Assembly (NCBI GenBank): GCA_036273675.1
Contig: DASUHD010000035.1
Coordinates: forward strand, 86,432-150,431
DNA: 64,000 nt
DNA from: DAHUXT01 sp036273675
Lineage (GTDB): Bacteria; Chloroflexota; Ktedonobacteria; Ktedonobacterales; JADMIN01
Direction: 5' to 3'
In this document: in pieces, positions 1 to 8,525 of the stretch
How positions within the stretch are numbered: the first letter of the stretch is position 1
Layout: every line of letters starts with the position of its first letter
Program-made: the position numbers and the translations under genes
The notes under the pieces: generated by a model
Database searches by the model: none
The model's input: only the letters and a program-made list of their open reading frames with translations
What the model was told of the DNA's origin: nothing

Positions 1-359
1 ATCAGCGTCAGCGAAGCAAACATAAAGGGAATGAGCAGCCGGAGGAAGCGCTCGCTCACGAAGTGGTGTGGTGTGTGCCTCGCGAGCATGGCAGATGCCG
101 CTGCTCCCGCGATCAGGAAGAGCAGAGCGATTCCCCAACTGCCAACGGTCATCAGCGTGGACAGGCCAATCGGGCTGGAATATCCAGTGCCGTAATACTG
201 ATCGCTGTTGGCTGAGAAGAATCCCAGGGCATGGCAAGGTACAAGGGCCAGAATGATAAAGGCGCGCAACCAGTCGATCTCGTAGAATCGTGGTGACGCT
301 CTCTGCCCAGTCGTGGAAGCCTGTAATGCTTGCGCAGGCAGACGCCGCAAGGTACTCAT
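1..359 (-). CDS. Acyltransferase-3 family membrane protein (N-terminal part, cut by window edge)
   Basis: Only the first 119 codons lie in the window; the gene runs off the left edge with no stop. The start ATG (357-359) follows a GGGGGAG ribosome site. A basic N-terminus leads into the segment EIDWLRAFIILALVPCHAL (residues about 26-44), the first membrane helix of acyltransferase-3 proteins, with the conserved Arg of the LR pair and the His near its end. A second hydrophobic helix (WGIALLFLIAGAAASAML) and an Arg-rich loop (SERFLRLLIPF) follow in the family order. Family members transfer acyl groups to sugars or lipids at the membrane; the substrate here is unknown. A shorter relative lies near the other end of the window (57327-57650). 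Confidence 0.75.
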   Translation of the reverse strand, partial: MSTLRRLPAQALQASTTGQRASPRFYEIDWLRAFIILALVPCHALGFFSANSDQYYGTGYSSPIGLSTLMTVGSWGIALLFLIAGAAASAMLARHTPHHFVSERFLRLLIPFMFASLTL

Positions 360-466
360 AGCTCCCCCTCTCGGGGCTGGATTCTCACGTCTTTTGGTGG
401 GAGCCATCCTTGGAGGCATGGTATCCCCGCAGCCTCACATGGCAGTCACGTCGATAATCCCGAAAA

Positions 467-1300
467 TCACCGACTCGTCACGCGCACGCGAAGTCCATAG
501 CCACTCGCAATCAGCTCTCTGAAGCGCGAGACGAAGCGCGCCGCCGGAGCGCCGTCAATGATGTCGTGGTCGAAGCTCAGCGTCACGCACAGGTACTCGC
601 GGATGGCGATGTTCCCATCCACCACGCCTGGTTTCTCCGCGATGCCACCCACTGCTACATCGAGCGTGTGATAATCGAAGGGAATTGCCCAGCCACCGCC
701 GTTTCCGAACATTCCCACCGCTGTCAGGCCAACCGTCCCGCCATAGCGCTTCTGGAGCCACGGATAGCGGCCTCGCGCCCACCAGAAGATGGCCCATATC
801 CCTTTGAGAACCGTCATCGGGACGCGCATGAGCCACTTTTCCGCCTGGAATCCCTCCCACTTCGTCTCCACCGCCGCAACCTGAGCCGTTCGAATCTCCC
901 GCGTGATCTCACGAATATCTTTTCGGTTTGCCCCACGAACGCAGTAGACGATGGGCTGCTTGCGTCCCTCTATGTCGCGCTCGATAGGGAGCGCAACATC
1001 TACGTCATCGAAAATGGCGAGGCGCTTTGGACCCTTGCGACAGGCGTTCAATGCCTTGTTTTCGTCCACCACGTGCGCCAGGCAGGCGATGATAAACGCT
1101 GTGAACGAGAGATCCTCGCCCGTCTCTGTTTTATGCTCGCGCAGGTATTGCCGGGCTTCGGTCACGTCCACCTCGATCAGGCCACGGGTCTTATGCGCCC
1201 GCTGGACCACCGGGTACATCAGCGCCAGCACACGCCGGAGCCTAGGCAATGGTACAACCAGGTAGGCATCGTGTTGGTTGTCTTTGTGGCGCCTGGTCAT
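467..1300 (-). CDS. Stand-alone 2-oxoacid dehydrogenase E2-type acyltransferase domain
   Basis: The 277-residue protein matches the catalytic domain of dihydrolipoamide acyltransferases. The active-site motif HDIIDG is at residues 245-250 (His245, Asp249), preceded by the typical sheet around GLTAVGMFGNGGGWAIPF. There is no lipoyl domain and no peripheral-subunit-binding domain, which normally precede the core in E2 subunits of about 400-600 residues, and no E1 genes nearby. It may therefore be a soluble acyltransferase rather than part of a pyruvate or branched-chain complex. The ATG at 1298-1300 is chosen because a perfect AAGGAGGT lies 9 nt upstream; an in-frame ATG seven codons earlier would place that site inside the gene. 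A dihydrolipoamide-dehydrogenase-like flavoprotein lies 4 kb upstream, but no operon links them. Confidence 0.8.
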   Translation of the reverse strand: MTRRHKDNQHDAYLVVPLPRLRRVLALMYPVVQRAHKTRGLIEVDVTEARQYLREHKTETGEDLSFTAFIIACLAHVVDENKALNACRKGPKRLAIFDDVDVALPIERDIEGRKQPIVYCVRGANRKDIREITREIRTAQVAAVETKWEGFQAEKWLMRVPMTVLKGIWAIFWWARGRYPWLQKRYGGTVGLTAVGMFGNGGGWAIPFDYHTLDVAVGGIAEKPGVVDGNIAIREYLCVTLSFDHDIIDGAPAARFVSRFRELIASGYGLRVRVTSR

Positions 1301-1381
1301 GTCTGCCTTACCTCCTTCCATCCAACGATGGCGCCTATCTCACCAAGAGTCATCTGTTCCCACTGCCCCCAAGGGAAGCCG

Positions 1382-1420
1382 ATCTGCCAGGCGCATGAAA
1401 ATGGTGTACGCCTGGCAGAT
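1382..1420. repeat. Perfect 12-bp inverted repeat (hairpin)
   Basis: ATCTGCCAGGCG at 1382-1393 is exactly complementary to CGCCTGGCAGAT at 1409-1420, with a 15-nt loop. It lies between two minus-strand genes, so it is in the upstream region of the E2-like gene and downstream of the small membrane protein gene. No T-run follows on either strand, so a simple intrinsic terminator is not supported; an operator or processing site is possible. Confidence 0.7.
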
Positions 1421-1480
1421 TCAGCCATGTTCAGCCATGTTCAGCCATGTTCAGCTATGTTCAGCTATGTTCAGCCATGC
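1421..1480. repeat. Six tandem copies of a 10-bp unit
   Basis: The unit TCAGCCATGT occurs three times in a row (1421-1450), then twice as TCAGCTATGT (1451-1470), and once as TCAGCCATGC (1471-1480). It directly abuts the 12-bp hairpin and lies 16 bp from the stop of the next minus-strand gene. The 10-bp period is close to one DNA helical turn, which would suit cooperative protein binding, but slipped-strand expansion alone also explains it. Confidence 0.9.
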
Positions 1481-1495
1481 CACTCAATTCGTCGG

Positions 1496-1789
1496 TTAGG
1501 CGCTTTGCGCTGAGCGGTAGCGGCGGACGCGCGGGCGGTTGCTGTAGAAGCCGGAACCATGCAGGCCCAGGTCGAAGAGCAGCCCCAGCAGCACCCAGAG
1601 CCACGCGGCCCCGTTGACGCCGTTGCCAAAGGCGTAGACGACCACGTAGGCGAGTGTGGTGAGCGGCAGGAAGATAATGCCGAGCAGCGGCAGAATCCAG
1701 CCGTCGTTGAAGGCAGTCTTGACCAGCGATGTCTGGGTCCAGACGACAAGCAACCCGATACGGGCAAATAACGCAAGCAGGCAACCCAT
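1496..1789 (-). CDS. Small four-helix membrane protein
   Basis: A 97-residue hydrophobic protein starting MGCLLALFARIGLLVVW with about four membrane helices (roughly residues 3-20, 30-50, 52-62 and 65-85) and a short Arg-rich C-terminal tail. Proteins of this kind, with the pattern of a first Leu-rich helix, a Phe-x-x-x-Trp segment and a central LPLTTL stretch, are widespread in Actinobacteria and Chloroflexota; I know of no assigned function. The start at 1789 is set by GAGGAGGAAG upstream; the longer in-frame ATG at 1831 would bury this site. Confidence 0.6.
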   Translation of the reverse strand: MGCLLALFARIGLLVVWTQTSLVKTAFNDGWILPLLGIIFLPLTTLAYVVVYAFGNGVNGAAWLWVLLGLLFDLGLHGSGFYSNRPRVRRYRSAQSA

Positions 1790-1897
1790 GAGAACTTCCT
1801 CCTCATTCGCGCAGGGCGTCGGCCGCACCACGATGCCCTGCCGTCAGGACACCGCGCGCCGAGGCGAGAACGCTACCCTGCTATCAAACCACACTTT

Positions 1898-2641
1898 TCA
1901 TCGCGCCGCGCCGCCCAGTTGGAAGAACCGCCTGGCAAGCAAGATATACCAGATCATCGTGGGTACGAGCGCCAGGAGCGAGAATACAATGCCAACCGTT
2001 CCAGCGGATGCTGGCACAAGCGTCAGCACGCCCATGGCGAGGCCCGCGAAGCCAGTTGCTTTGCCGAATACATTGCTGCGGAGCATGACGATGGACACGA
2101 TGATCGCAAACAGCGCGCCCAGGAAATACGCGACATTGAACGCGGTACCGGTCCAGTTGGCGATGATCGCCTGCCCTGCCCCCAGTAGCGCCGTCCGCTC
2201 GGCGTCGGTTGACGCGTCGGCGTATTGGTGGCTCAGCGAAAGCATCGAGAAGGCGGGGTTCGCCGCGATATAGGCCACCATGCCGACAAACGCGAAAGCG
2301 GTCCCTAACGCCATGAATGGCTGATTGACATGGCGAAGCGCACCGTAGAGGGCAACATAGATCACGCCCAGGAGCACATAACTCGCCAGCATCATCAAAT
2401 CGGCGGCAAATAGACCCCGGAGCCAGCTTTGATTGAACAGGTTGAACCAGCCAACCATAGTGGTCGGGATTGGATTTATCACCAGCACAACGCCCGCAAC
2501 AACGATAAACGCGACTGACAGCAGCGCGACTATCGCGGCAACCCGATAGAGCAGTTTCCAGGCTGCGCCTGTCTGCTCGGTAGCTGGGACATGTACGCGC
2601 CGGTCGCGCGCGAGCGTGGATTCGATAATGGTCGTGCTCAT
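1898..2641 (-). CDS. DUF4386-like integral membrane protein
   Basis: A 247-residue protein with about six membrane helices. It carries the segments typical of DUF4386 proteins: LYGALRHVNQPFMALGTAF, then IAANPAFSMLSLSHQYADA with a short soluble loop (TDAERTALLGAG), then a helix starting TGTAFNVAYFLG. The molecular function of the family is unknown. ATG at 2641 follows AAAGGAG at 7 nt; a longer reading from 2743 has no ribosome site. It stands 108 nt downstream of the small membrane protein start on the same strand, so the two could share a transcript. Confidence 0.65.
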   Translation of the reverse strand: MSTTIIESTLARDRRVHVPATEQTGAAWKLLYRVAAIVALLSVAFIVVAGVVLVINPIPTTMVGWFNLFNQSWLRGLFAADLMMLASYVLLGVIYVALYGALRHVNQPFMALGTAFAFVGMVAYIAANPAFSMLSLSHQYADASTDAERTALLGAGQAIIANWTGTAFNVAYFLGALFAIIVSIVMLRSNVFGKATGFAGLAMGVLTLVPASAGTVGIVFSLLALVPTMIWYILLARRFFQLGGAAR

Positions 2642-2764
2642 GACACTGCTCCTTTCCAGCAGGGGACATTCTCCTGTCAGTGGTAGCAGACGCGCCTCAC
2701 CGATGAGTCTCATGTTGGTGAGGCGCGAGCACAAGTTCATCACAGATCTCAGAACCTACAGAAC

Positions 2765-4354
2765 TCAGAAGCTGCCGGCCGAGCCGGTCGCACCGCTCGC
2801 CGCGCCGCCGCCCGAGTAGGTGCCGCTGGCAGTGCCGCCACTTGAGACTGGCGCCATGCTCGAATGGACGACGATCCAGTAGGGATAGAAACCGGGCGTT
2901 CCCGTCGTCCATTGCTGGCCGTCACGCTCGGCGTGGAACCATGCGGGCGAGTAGCCGCGCTCGCTCGCCGCCTTCAACCGCGACGACAATTTGCCTACCA
3001 GCCCCATCGCGACGATGTAGGGCAGGTCGGTATCGAGATTCGGCTCGTAGGCGCGATCCGAGACGCTGGCCTGATAGCCACGCCACGGCGCGGCGGCGAT
3101 CTCGCCCTCGACGGTCGTATCATGCACCGAGTAGCCCGCGATAAACGCTGCCACGCTGGCGAGCAGACAGATGACCATGCCAACCGCGGCCCAGCCCTCC
3201 TTCGCCAGAATCATGAGCAGGACGGACACCGCCGCCAGTGCGATCCCAACCGCGCCCGCGATGTAGAGCGGACGTCGGCGCGCGGAGGCCGCCTCGGGGT
3301 CGTACCAGCCGCGCTCGGTCAGGTCGCGGCGAAGTTCCGCCCTGGGCGAGCTCCAGCCGGTACGCACTTTGGCGAGGTCACTGCTGGAGAGGGTGTGGTC
3401 GCTCTCGTCGGCCTGTTCCTCGAGACCATCCCAGACACTCTGCTCGAAGCCCGTCAGGCCTTTGCCGTCGCCTGTGAGGCGCATCTGCGCCTTCTTCGCG
3501 CCTACTGGCTCGATGGTGAGCATCCCGCGCCGGGCGAAGTCCAGCACGGTCGCCTCGACCTGCGAGTCGCTCACCCGCCCCTGGATGAGCGCTCCGGCCA
3601 GCGCGGGCGAGAGGTCGCCAGGAGTCGCCAGCGCCAGCGGATCGATATGCACGCCATCGCCCGCGGTGCTCAGCGGCGATTGGCGGCGCATGCGCGTGTA
3701 AAGTAGCCCGACAGCGCCCGCGAAGAGCAGCGCCAGGATGTTGTATGGCAACCGCCCGAGGAACGAGCCGACCACCTGCGACTGCGGCGGCGGTGGTGGC
3801 CCATAGATCAGATCATGCTCCACCTGCTGCAATCCGGCGGCGATCCCCGCGGCGGTCTGCCCTTCCTTCAGCAGCGGTGTCATCGTATCGTCGCGTATCC
3901 GGTTCAGTTCGTCTTGCGACAGATGGAGCTTCTTGCCCGCGGCAAGGGCGACCGTGCCGTGGCGAAGATCGCCTGGCTTGAGATTGAAGAACATGACGAA
4001 TCCATCGTTCGCGTTCTTGCTCGATTCCACATTCCAGCGGCCCATCAGGTCAAAGGCGTCTTGCAACGTCTTATCCGCTGTAGTTTCGTGCGCCTGCAAA
4101 TACACGATGGTGGGCGCTCCGGCGCGCTCGACGGCTGCGGCGTCCGCCTCCAATGTGGCTATCTCCGCCGGTGTGAGGATCCCTGTGCAGTCATAGACAA
4201 ACTGCCCGACCACTGGGCCGGTGCAGCTTGCGCGAGACGCCGCCGAAGCAGTGTTGGCCCCAAGCAATGTCAGACCTACGGCCAGCAGCAAAGCTACTGG
4301 CACGAGCGCCATGGCCCACCATCTCCGCGAGATATGCCAGCGATGAGTATGCAT
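2765..4354 (-). CDS. TPM-domain / DUF2207-like membrane protein with Gly-rich tail
   Basis: The 529-residue protein has a signal segment (about residues 11-38), an extracellular TPM domain (about 42-185, beginning with the VYDCTGILTPAEIATLE segment), a first membrane helix near 207-222, and a cytoplasmic C-terminal domain of DUF2207 type interrupted by two helices near 360-400. It ends in a Gly/Ser/Ala-rich tail, as in YgcG and DUF2207 proteins. TPM domains occur in photosystem-repair phosphatases and in many uncharacterised bacterial surface proteins, so no reaction is claimed. The start at 4354 follows GGAGGAG at 7 nt. Confidence 0.75.
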   Translation of the reverse strand: MHTHRWHISRRWWAMALVPVALLLAVGLTLLGANTASAASRASCTGPVVGQFVYDCTGILTPAEIATLEADAAAVERAGAPTIVYLQAHETTADKTLQDAFDLMGRWNVESSKNANDGFVMFFNLKPGDLRHGTVALAAGKKLHLSQDELNRIRDDTMTPLLKEGQTAAGIAAGLQQVEHDLIYGPPPPPQSQVVGSFLGRLPYNILALLFAGAVGLLYTRMRRQSPLSTAGDGVHIDPLALATPGDLSPALAGALIQGRVSDSQVEATVLDFARRGMLTIEPVGAKKAQMRLTGDGKGLTGFEQSVWDGLEEQADESDHTLSSSDLAKVRTGWSSPRAELRRDLTERGWYDPEAASARRRPLYIAGAVGIALAAVSVLLMILAKEGWAAVGMVICLLASVAAFIAGYSVHDTTVEGEIAAAPWRGYQASVSDRAYEPNLDTDLPYIVAMGLVGKLSSRLKAASERGYSPAWFHAERDGQQWTTGTPGFYPYWIVVHSSMAPVSSGGTASGTYSGGGAASGATGSAGSF

Positions 4355-4542
4355 CAGCCGTCTCCTCCAGGCTTGGAAAGCGGTAGGGTAGCTCGCCGAT
4401 CCTCAGGCGATTTTCGCGCCTGCCTGAGACGTATACGCAGTAGCGCGCCATTGGGTGCAAGCCACCATGACGCGCCGCGAATATGCGACCCAGGCAAGCG
4501 CTCCCTGACTGGCAGGGACCTCGGTAACCATTAGCGCATCGT

Positions 4543-5070
4543 TTAGCGCAAACTCGAGTATTCGGGTGGTTGTGGCGCCACCGGCTGCGGCATGCTCGGC
4601 GCGGGCCTGTCAGGCATCGGTTGCGCCTGTGGCATGTGTGACATGTACGGCGCGGGCGCTACTCGTGGTCGGCCCGCGGGCATACCATCTGGCCCGGCGA
4701 CCAGATAGGCCACCATCACGGCAAAGCCGAACACGCCAGAGACGAGTCCGAGAATACCGCCGGCCAGCAAAACGATGAACCACGCTTTGTCTTCAATTTG
4801 GTAGGTATTGACGAGCGCCCCAATCCACGCCGCCAATTGCACGATGCCACCCGCCACGGCAATCGTGAAGCCCACAACCATGAACCCAACGGTTGTCCAG
4901 AAGAATCCATTGATAGTGGGGACAAAGTCAGATCCGTTCCCAGACGCCGCTGGCTCCCACGTGCCGCCGTTGGCGAGCATCAAGCCGAGGCTGATGCCTC
5001 CCATGGCAAGCCCGGCGACGAGAACAATCAGACCCGCTATCCACATCCTGGTGATACTGGCTTTCGACAT
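4543..5070 (-). CDS. Membrane protein with Pro-rich C-terminus
   Basis: Unrecognised. The 175-residue protein has four membrane helices (about residues 9-33, 50-76, 78-90 and 100-127), followed by a 45-residue cytoplasmic or external tail rich in Pro, Met and Gln. The ATG at 5070 is preceded by GGGGAAGGAG at 10 nt, which decides the start over an in-frame ATG 30 codons earlier. The upstream TPM/DUF2207 gene is 188 nt away and on the same strand. Confidence 0.55.
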   Translation of the reverse strand: MSKASITRMWIAGLIVLVAGLAMGGISLGLMLANGGTWEPAASGNGSDFVPTINGFFWTTVGFMVVGFTIAVAGGIVQLAAWIGALVNTYQIEDKAWFIVLLAGGILGLVSGVFGFAVMVAYLVAGPDGMPAGRPRVAPAPYMSHMPQAQPMPDRPAPSMPQPVAPQPPEYSSLR

Positions 5071-5219
5071 GGTGTTCTTTCTCCTTCCCCTGAGCGGGCA
5101 TTTCTGCCGCCGTAACCCGCTCAGCGTCACCATATCCTCAGCATCTTTCAAATGCGTCACAGCCGAATGTGCTGATCACACGCGCCAGTCACAGGATAGC
5201 AAAAGGCAATGGCCCAGCC

Positions 5220-6608
5220 TCAGTCGTCGAGCGAGGCGAAGAGGTTGTTGAGCGATTCGGCGAGGGTGGGGTGCGCGAAGATCGCGTCGCGCAAGACCGT
5301 ATAGGGCAGGTGGCCCATCATTGCGATCTCCACCATCGCCATCAGTTCGCCGCCCTCGATGCCGAGAATCGCGCAGCCAAGAATCTGTCGCGTCTCCGCG
5401 TCTACTACCGCCTTCATGAAGCCGCGCGTCTCGTCCACCTCGTCCGCGCGCGCCACCCAGGACATCGGCATTTTCGCCACCTTGATGTTGCGCCCCTGGT
5501 TGCGCGCCTCCTCCTCGCTCAGCCCGACGCGCCCAAACTGCGGATCGATGAAGACGGTACAGGGTACCATCCGGTCCGTGGTCGTGGCGCTGCCGCCTTC
5601 CAGCAGATTCGCGCGGATGATGCGGAAGTCGTCGTAGGAGATGTGTGTGAAGGCGGGCGGCCCCTTCACATCGCCCAGCGCGTAGATGCCCGGCACATTT
5701 GTCTCCAGTCGCTCGTTCACCTGGATGTAGCCGCGCTCGTTGGTGGCGACGCCCGCCGCCGCAAGATTGAGCGCCTCAGTGTTGGGGACGCGCCCCGCCG
5801 CCGCCAGCACATGCGAGCCAGTGATGTCTCGCTCGCCATCCGGCGTCTTCACATGCAGCGTCACGCCATTGTCAATTGACGTAACCCCGGTCGGCGCGCT
5901 GTTCAGCAGGATCTCGATGCCATCCTCCGTCAGAATCTGCGCCACGGCCTCGGCGACATCGCCATCCTCACGTGTGAGCAGTTGCCTGCCGCGCTGGATA
6001 ATCGTCACCTGGCTGCCGAAGCGGCGGAACATCTGGGCGAACTCCAACCCGACGTAGCCGCCGCCGATGACCAGTAGATGCGGCGGCACGACGTCCAGTT
6101 CCATGATCGAGGTGGAGTTGAGCGTGCGCGCCGGATCGAGCCCCGGCACATCTGGGTCGGCAGGTCGCTCTCCCGTATTGATGAAGATGGTCTCTGCCGC
6201 CAGCTCGCGTTTCTCGCCGGAAGGCAGCATGATTTGCACGGTCTTTGGCCCGGTGAAGCGCGCCTCGCCATAGATCAGGTCGAGGTTTGGGTTGCCCTCA
6301 AGGCGGCGCTCGCTGCCCCCGCGAAAGCTATCGACGGTTTCGCGCTTGCGCTGGCGTACGCGCTTCATATCCACCGTGACATCACCAACACCGACGCCGT
6401 AGTCGCCAGCGCGCCGGGCGAGATAGGCGACGCGGGCGCTGGCGACCATCGTCTTGGTGGGGGTGCAGCCCTCGTTGATGCAGGTGCCGCCAACATGCAC
6501 GCGCTCGATGATGGCGGTCTTGCGGCCAGCCTGCGCCAGCGCCGTGGCGAGCGGGTTGCCCGCCTGTCCCGAGCCGAGAATCAGGCAATCATACTGTTCC
6601 ATCGCCAC
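5220..6608 (-). CDS. FAD-dependent pyridine nucleotide-disulfide oxidoreductase (mercuric-reductase / lipoamide-dehydrogenase family)
   Basis: The 462-residue protein has the whole class-I flavoprotein disulfide reductase plan: FAD Rossmann motif LGSGQAGNPLA near residues 11-21, redox-active disulfide CINEGC at about 43-48, NAD(P)H-binding GGGYVGLEFAQMFRRFG near 182, and a C-terminal dimerisation domain with the active-site His in FAHPTLAE. It lacks the N-terminal heavy-metal domain and the C-terminal vicinal Cys pair of true MerA, so mercury reduction is unlikely. The CINEGC spacing is that of the uncharacterised mercuric-reductase-like branch. The start is GTG at 6608 (AGAGGA at 8 nt), with ATG at 6602 as an alternative. 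The preceding DinB gene ends 24 nt upstream, consistent with an operon. Confidence 0.85.
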   Translation of the reverse strand: MAMEQYDCLILGSGQAGNPLATALAQAGRKTAIIERVHVGGTCINEGCTPTKTMVASARVAYLARRAGDYGVGVGDVTVDMKRVRQRKRETVDSFRGGSERRLEGNPNLDLIYGEARFTGPKTVQIMLPSGEKRELAAETIFINTGERPADPDVPGLDPARTLNSTSIMELDVVPPHLLVIGGGYVGLEFAQMFRRFGSQVTIIQRGRQLLTREDGDVAEAVAQILTEDGIEILLNSAPTGVTSIDNGVTLHVKTPDGERDITGSHVLAAAGRVPNTEALNLAAAGVATNERGYIQVNERLETNVPGIYALGDVKGPPAFTHISYDDFRIIRANLLEGGSATTTDRMVPCTVFIDPQFGRVGLSEEEARNQGRNIKVAKMPMSWVARADEVDETRGFMKAVVDAETRQILGCAILGIEGGELMAMVEIAMMGHLPYTVLRDAIFAHPTLAESLNNLFASLDD

Positions 6609-6631
6609 AATGTTCGTCCTCTCAGTGGAAA

Positions 6632-7180
6632 CTAGCGCGCCTGCTCCGCGTGCCAGCGCTCGATCAACTGCGCGGTCTGCGCGACGTGTTCGTCGTAGTG
6701 GTCGGTCAGCCAGCCGAAGATATCGGCGACTGAAGTGGGATACGGATCGGTTCCTGGCGAATAGACAACACTGGACTGGCGCGTCACCGTCGCGTCGTCC
6801 AGGTCGGCAAAGCGCTCCGTCACCCGGCGATGGGTCGCGTTCAGGTCGTCGAGCAATGCGGCCCGGTCCGCGCCCGTGGGCTTTGTGGTGAGCAGCCGCT
6901 GATGTAGGTCGGCGGCATTCGCCACCATCTCCAGGTCGGCGCCCAGGTCCACCGGCCCAAAATTCGCCTCAGCCATACGGTCATAGACTTCAAGATAATG
7001 GTTCATCGAGTCTTGCAGGTGCAGCGGCAGAACGCCCAGGGCATATTCCTCGCCATCGGGCGTGTAAGGCAGCGCCTCGTCAGGCGCCTGTGCGAATGCC
7101 GCGAGGAAGCCGTCGCGCGCCGCATCGAACCGCGCGATCAGCATCGCCGCCTGCCTCTGTGGGTCTGTTGGTCCGCTCAT
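6632..7180 (-). CDS. DinB-like / maleylpyruvate isomerase-like four-helix metal-binding protein
   Basis: The 182-residue protein is all helical, with the His residues expected of the DinB fold: one in LPLHLQDSMNHYLEV near residues 52-62 and a C-terminal DHYDEHVAQTAQLI near 160. Together they would form the three-His divalent metal site. The fold covers thiol-dependent S-transferases and many damage-induced proteins of unknown reaction. The start at 7180 follows GGAGGGGAG; an earlier in-frame ATG at 7255 is rejected. It is transcribed away from the response regulator and towards the flavoprotein. Confidence 0.6.
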   Translation of the reverse strand: MSGPTDPQRQAAMLIARFDAARDGFLAAFAQAPDEALPYTPDGEEYALGVLPLHLQDSMNHYLEVYDRMAEANFGPVDLGADLEMVANAADLHQRLLTTKPTGADRAALLDDLNATHRRVTERFADLDDATVTRQSSVVYSPGTDPYPTSVADIFGWLTDHYDEHVAQTAQLIERWHAEQAR

Positions 7181-7272
7181 GGTGTGTCTCTCCCCTCCGA
7201 ATACCATAGTCCAGGAGTGCGCCCTCACGTACCGATATAGTCTGCGCGATGCCAAGCGGCGTTACAGGGCGT

Positions 7273-7288
7273 TGTGACAATCATCACT
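7273..7288. promoter_or_regulatory. Candidate CRP/FNR-family binding site
   Basis: TGTGA-CAATCA-TCACT is one base from the CRP half-sites TGTGA-N6-TCACA. It lies in the 187-bp gap between the divergent DinB-like gene and response regulator gene, 80 nt before the latter. A single site in a short gap could arise by chance, and no CRP-family gene is in this window. Confidence 0.35.
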
Positions 7289-7367
7289 GGCGCATCGTCG
7301 CCAAATCGAGTTAACTGCTAGTAACGGGCGACAAAACATCCACGCTGGGCGAGAGAAGGCGGCGACC

Positions 7368-7973
7368 ATGATTCGTATTCTGCTGGCCGAGGATCAGGCG
7401 ATGGTGCGGGGCGCGCTGGTGGCGCTGCTCTCGCTGGAGGCCGATATGGAGATCGTGGCGGAGGTTGCCCGTGGCGATGAGGTCGTCGCTGCCGCGCTTG
7501 CCGCCAAGCCCGATGTGGCGCTGCTGGATATTGAGATGCCCGGCTGCGATGGCCTGACCGCCGCCGCGCAGGTACACGCGCAGTTGCCATCGTGCCGCAT
7601 CCTGATACTGACGACGTTCGGGCGGCCCGGCTACCTGCGGCGGGCAATGGATAGCGGGGTCGTCGGCTTCCTGCTCAAAGACGCCCCAGCGGCGCAGCTC
7701 TCGTCGGCGATCCGGCGGGCAATGGCGGGCGAACGGGTTGTTGATCCGGCGCTGGCGGTCTCCGCGCTGAGTGACGGCGTCAGCCCGCTGACCGACCGCG
7801 AGCGCGATGTGCTGGCGGCGGCGGCGCATGGCGCGAGTATCGCGGAGATTGCCGCCTCGCTCTATCTCTCCGAAGGCACCGTGCGCAATTATCTCTCGGT
7901 GGCGATGCAGAAGCTCAACGCGCATAATCGCATCGAGGCGGCGCATATCGCGGAGGAAAAAGGCTGGCTGTGA
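7368..7973 (+). CDS. NarL/DesR-type response regulator (orphan)
   Basis: The 201-residue protein has a receiver domain (residues 1-120) with Glu8-Asp9, the phosphoacceptor Asp54 in ALLDIEMPG, a Thr pair in LILTTFG and the conserved Lys in FLLKDAP. A LuxR/GerE-type HTH domain follows (about 135-200) with LTDRERDVLAAAAHGASIAEIA and LSEGTVRNYLS. Of known regulators it most resembles DesR, the partner of the membrane-fluidity sensor DesK. No histidine kinase gene flanks it, so the partner must be encoded elsewhere. A CRP-like site lies upstream. Confidence 0.88.
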   Translation: MIRILLAEDQAMVRGALVALLSLEADMEIVAEVARGDEVVAAALAAKPDVALLDIEMPGCDGLTAAAQVHAQLPSCRILILTTFGRPGYLRRAMDSGVVGFLLKDAPAAQLSSAIRRAMAGERVVDPALAVSALSDGVSPLTDRERDVLAAAAHGASIAEIAASLYLSEGTVRNYLSVAMQKLNAHNRIEAAHIAEEKGWL

Positions 7974-8030
7974 GAGGCTGTAATTGCCTGGCGCTTTGCG
8001 GTATGCTTGAGGACAAGGAGGCTACTACAC

Positions 8031-8525
8031 ATGACAGCAGACGCGACCAATAACATGCCTGCGGTGGGGGCGACCGCGCCCGATTTCACACTGCCCGCGA
8101 ATGACGGCAGCATGGTGACGCTCTCGGCGCTCCGGGGACACCACGTCGTGCTCTACTTCTACCCCAAAGACGATACCCCCGGCTGCACCACCGAGGCGTG
8201 CAGCTTCCGCGACAGCTGGCACACGCTGGAGCAGCGCGGCATTCCTGTGCTGGGCATCAGCCGCGACAGCGTCCAGTCGCACAAGAAGTTCGCAGAGAAG
8301 TACGGCCTGCCATTCACGCTGCTCTCGGACGAAGGCGGCGAGGTGACCGAGAAGTACGGCGTCTGGGGCGAGAAGAGCATGTACGGCAAGACGTATATGG
8401 GCATCTCGCGCGTGACGTTCGCCATCGGGCCGGATGGCGTGATCGAGCACGTCTGGGAGAAGGTGCGCCCCGAGGGCCACGCCGCCGAAGTGCTCGCCTT
8501 CCTCGACGGCGCGGCGAACGCCTGA
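8031..8525 (+). CDS. bcp: Bcp/PrxQ-type peroxiredoxin
   Basis: This 164-residue thiol peroxidase reduces hydrogen peroxide and organic peroxides. The active site is KDDTPGCTTEACSFRD: peroxidatic Cys52 and resolving Cys57 five residues on, the atypical 2-Cys arrangement of BCP. Downstream FYPKDDTPG and GISRDSVQSHKKFAEKYGLPFTLLSDE are the usual conserved blocks. The ATG at 8031 follows AAGGAGG at 9 nt; a TTG eight codons earlier has no ribosome site. It lies 57 nt after the response regulator on the same strand and may be cotranscribed with it. Confidence 0.93.
   Translation: MTADATNNMPAVGATAPDFTLPANDGSMVTLSALRGHHVVLYFYPKDDTPGCTTEACSFRDSWHTLEQRGIPVLGISRDSVQSHKKFAEKYGLPFTLLSDEGGEVTEKYGVWGEKSMYGKTYMGISRVTFAIGPDGVIEHVWEKVRPEGHAAEVLAFLDGAANA

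Noticed and set aside
566..1513. 315-codon plus-strand frame opposite the E2-like gene
   Set aside because: Antisense shadow ending in the 10-bp repeat array; no ribosome site.
5220..6608. Mercuric reductase (merA)
   Set aside because: No heavy-metal domain, no C-terminal Cys pair and no mer genes nearby; only family membership is claimed.
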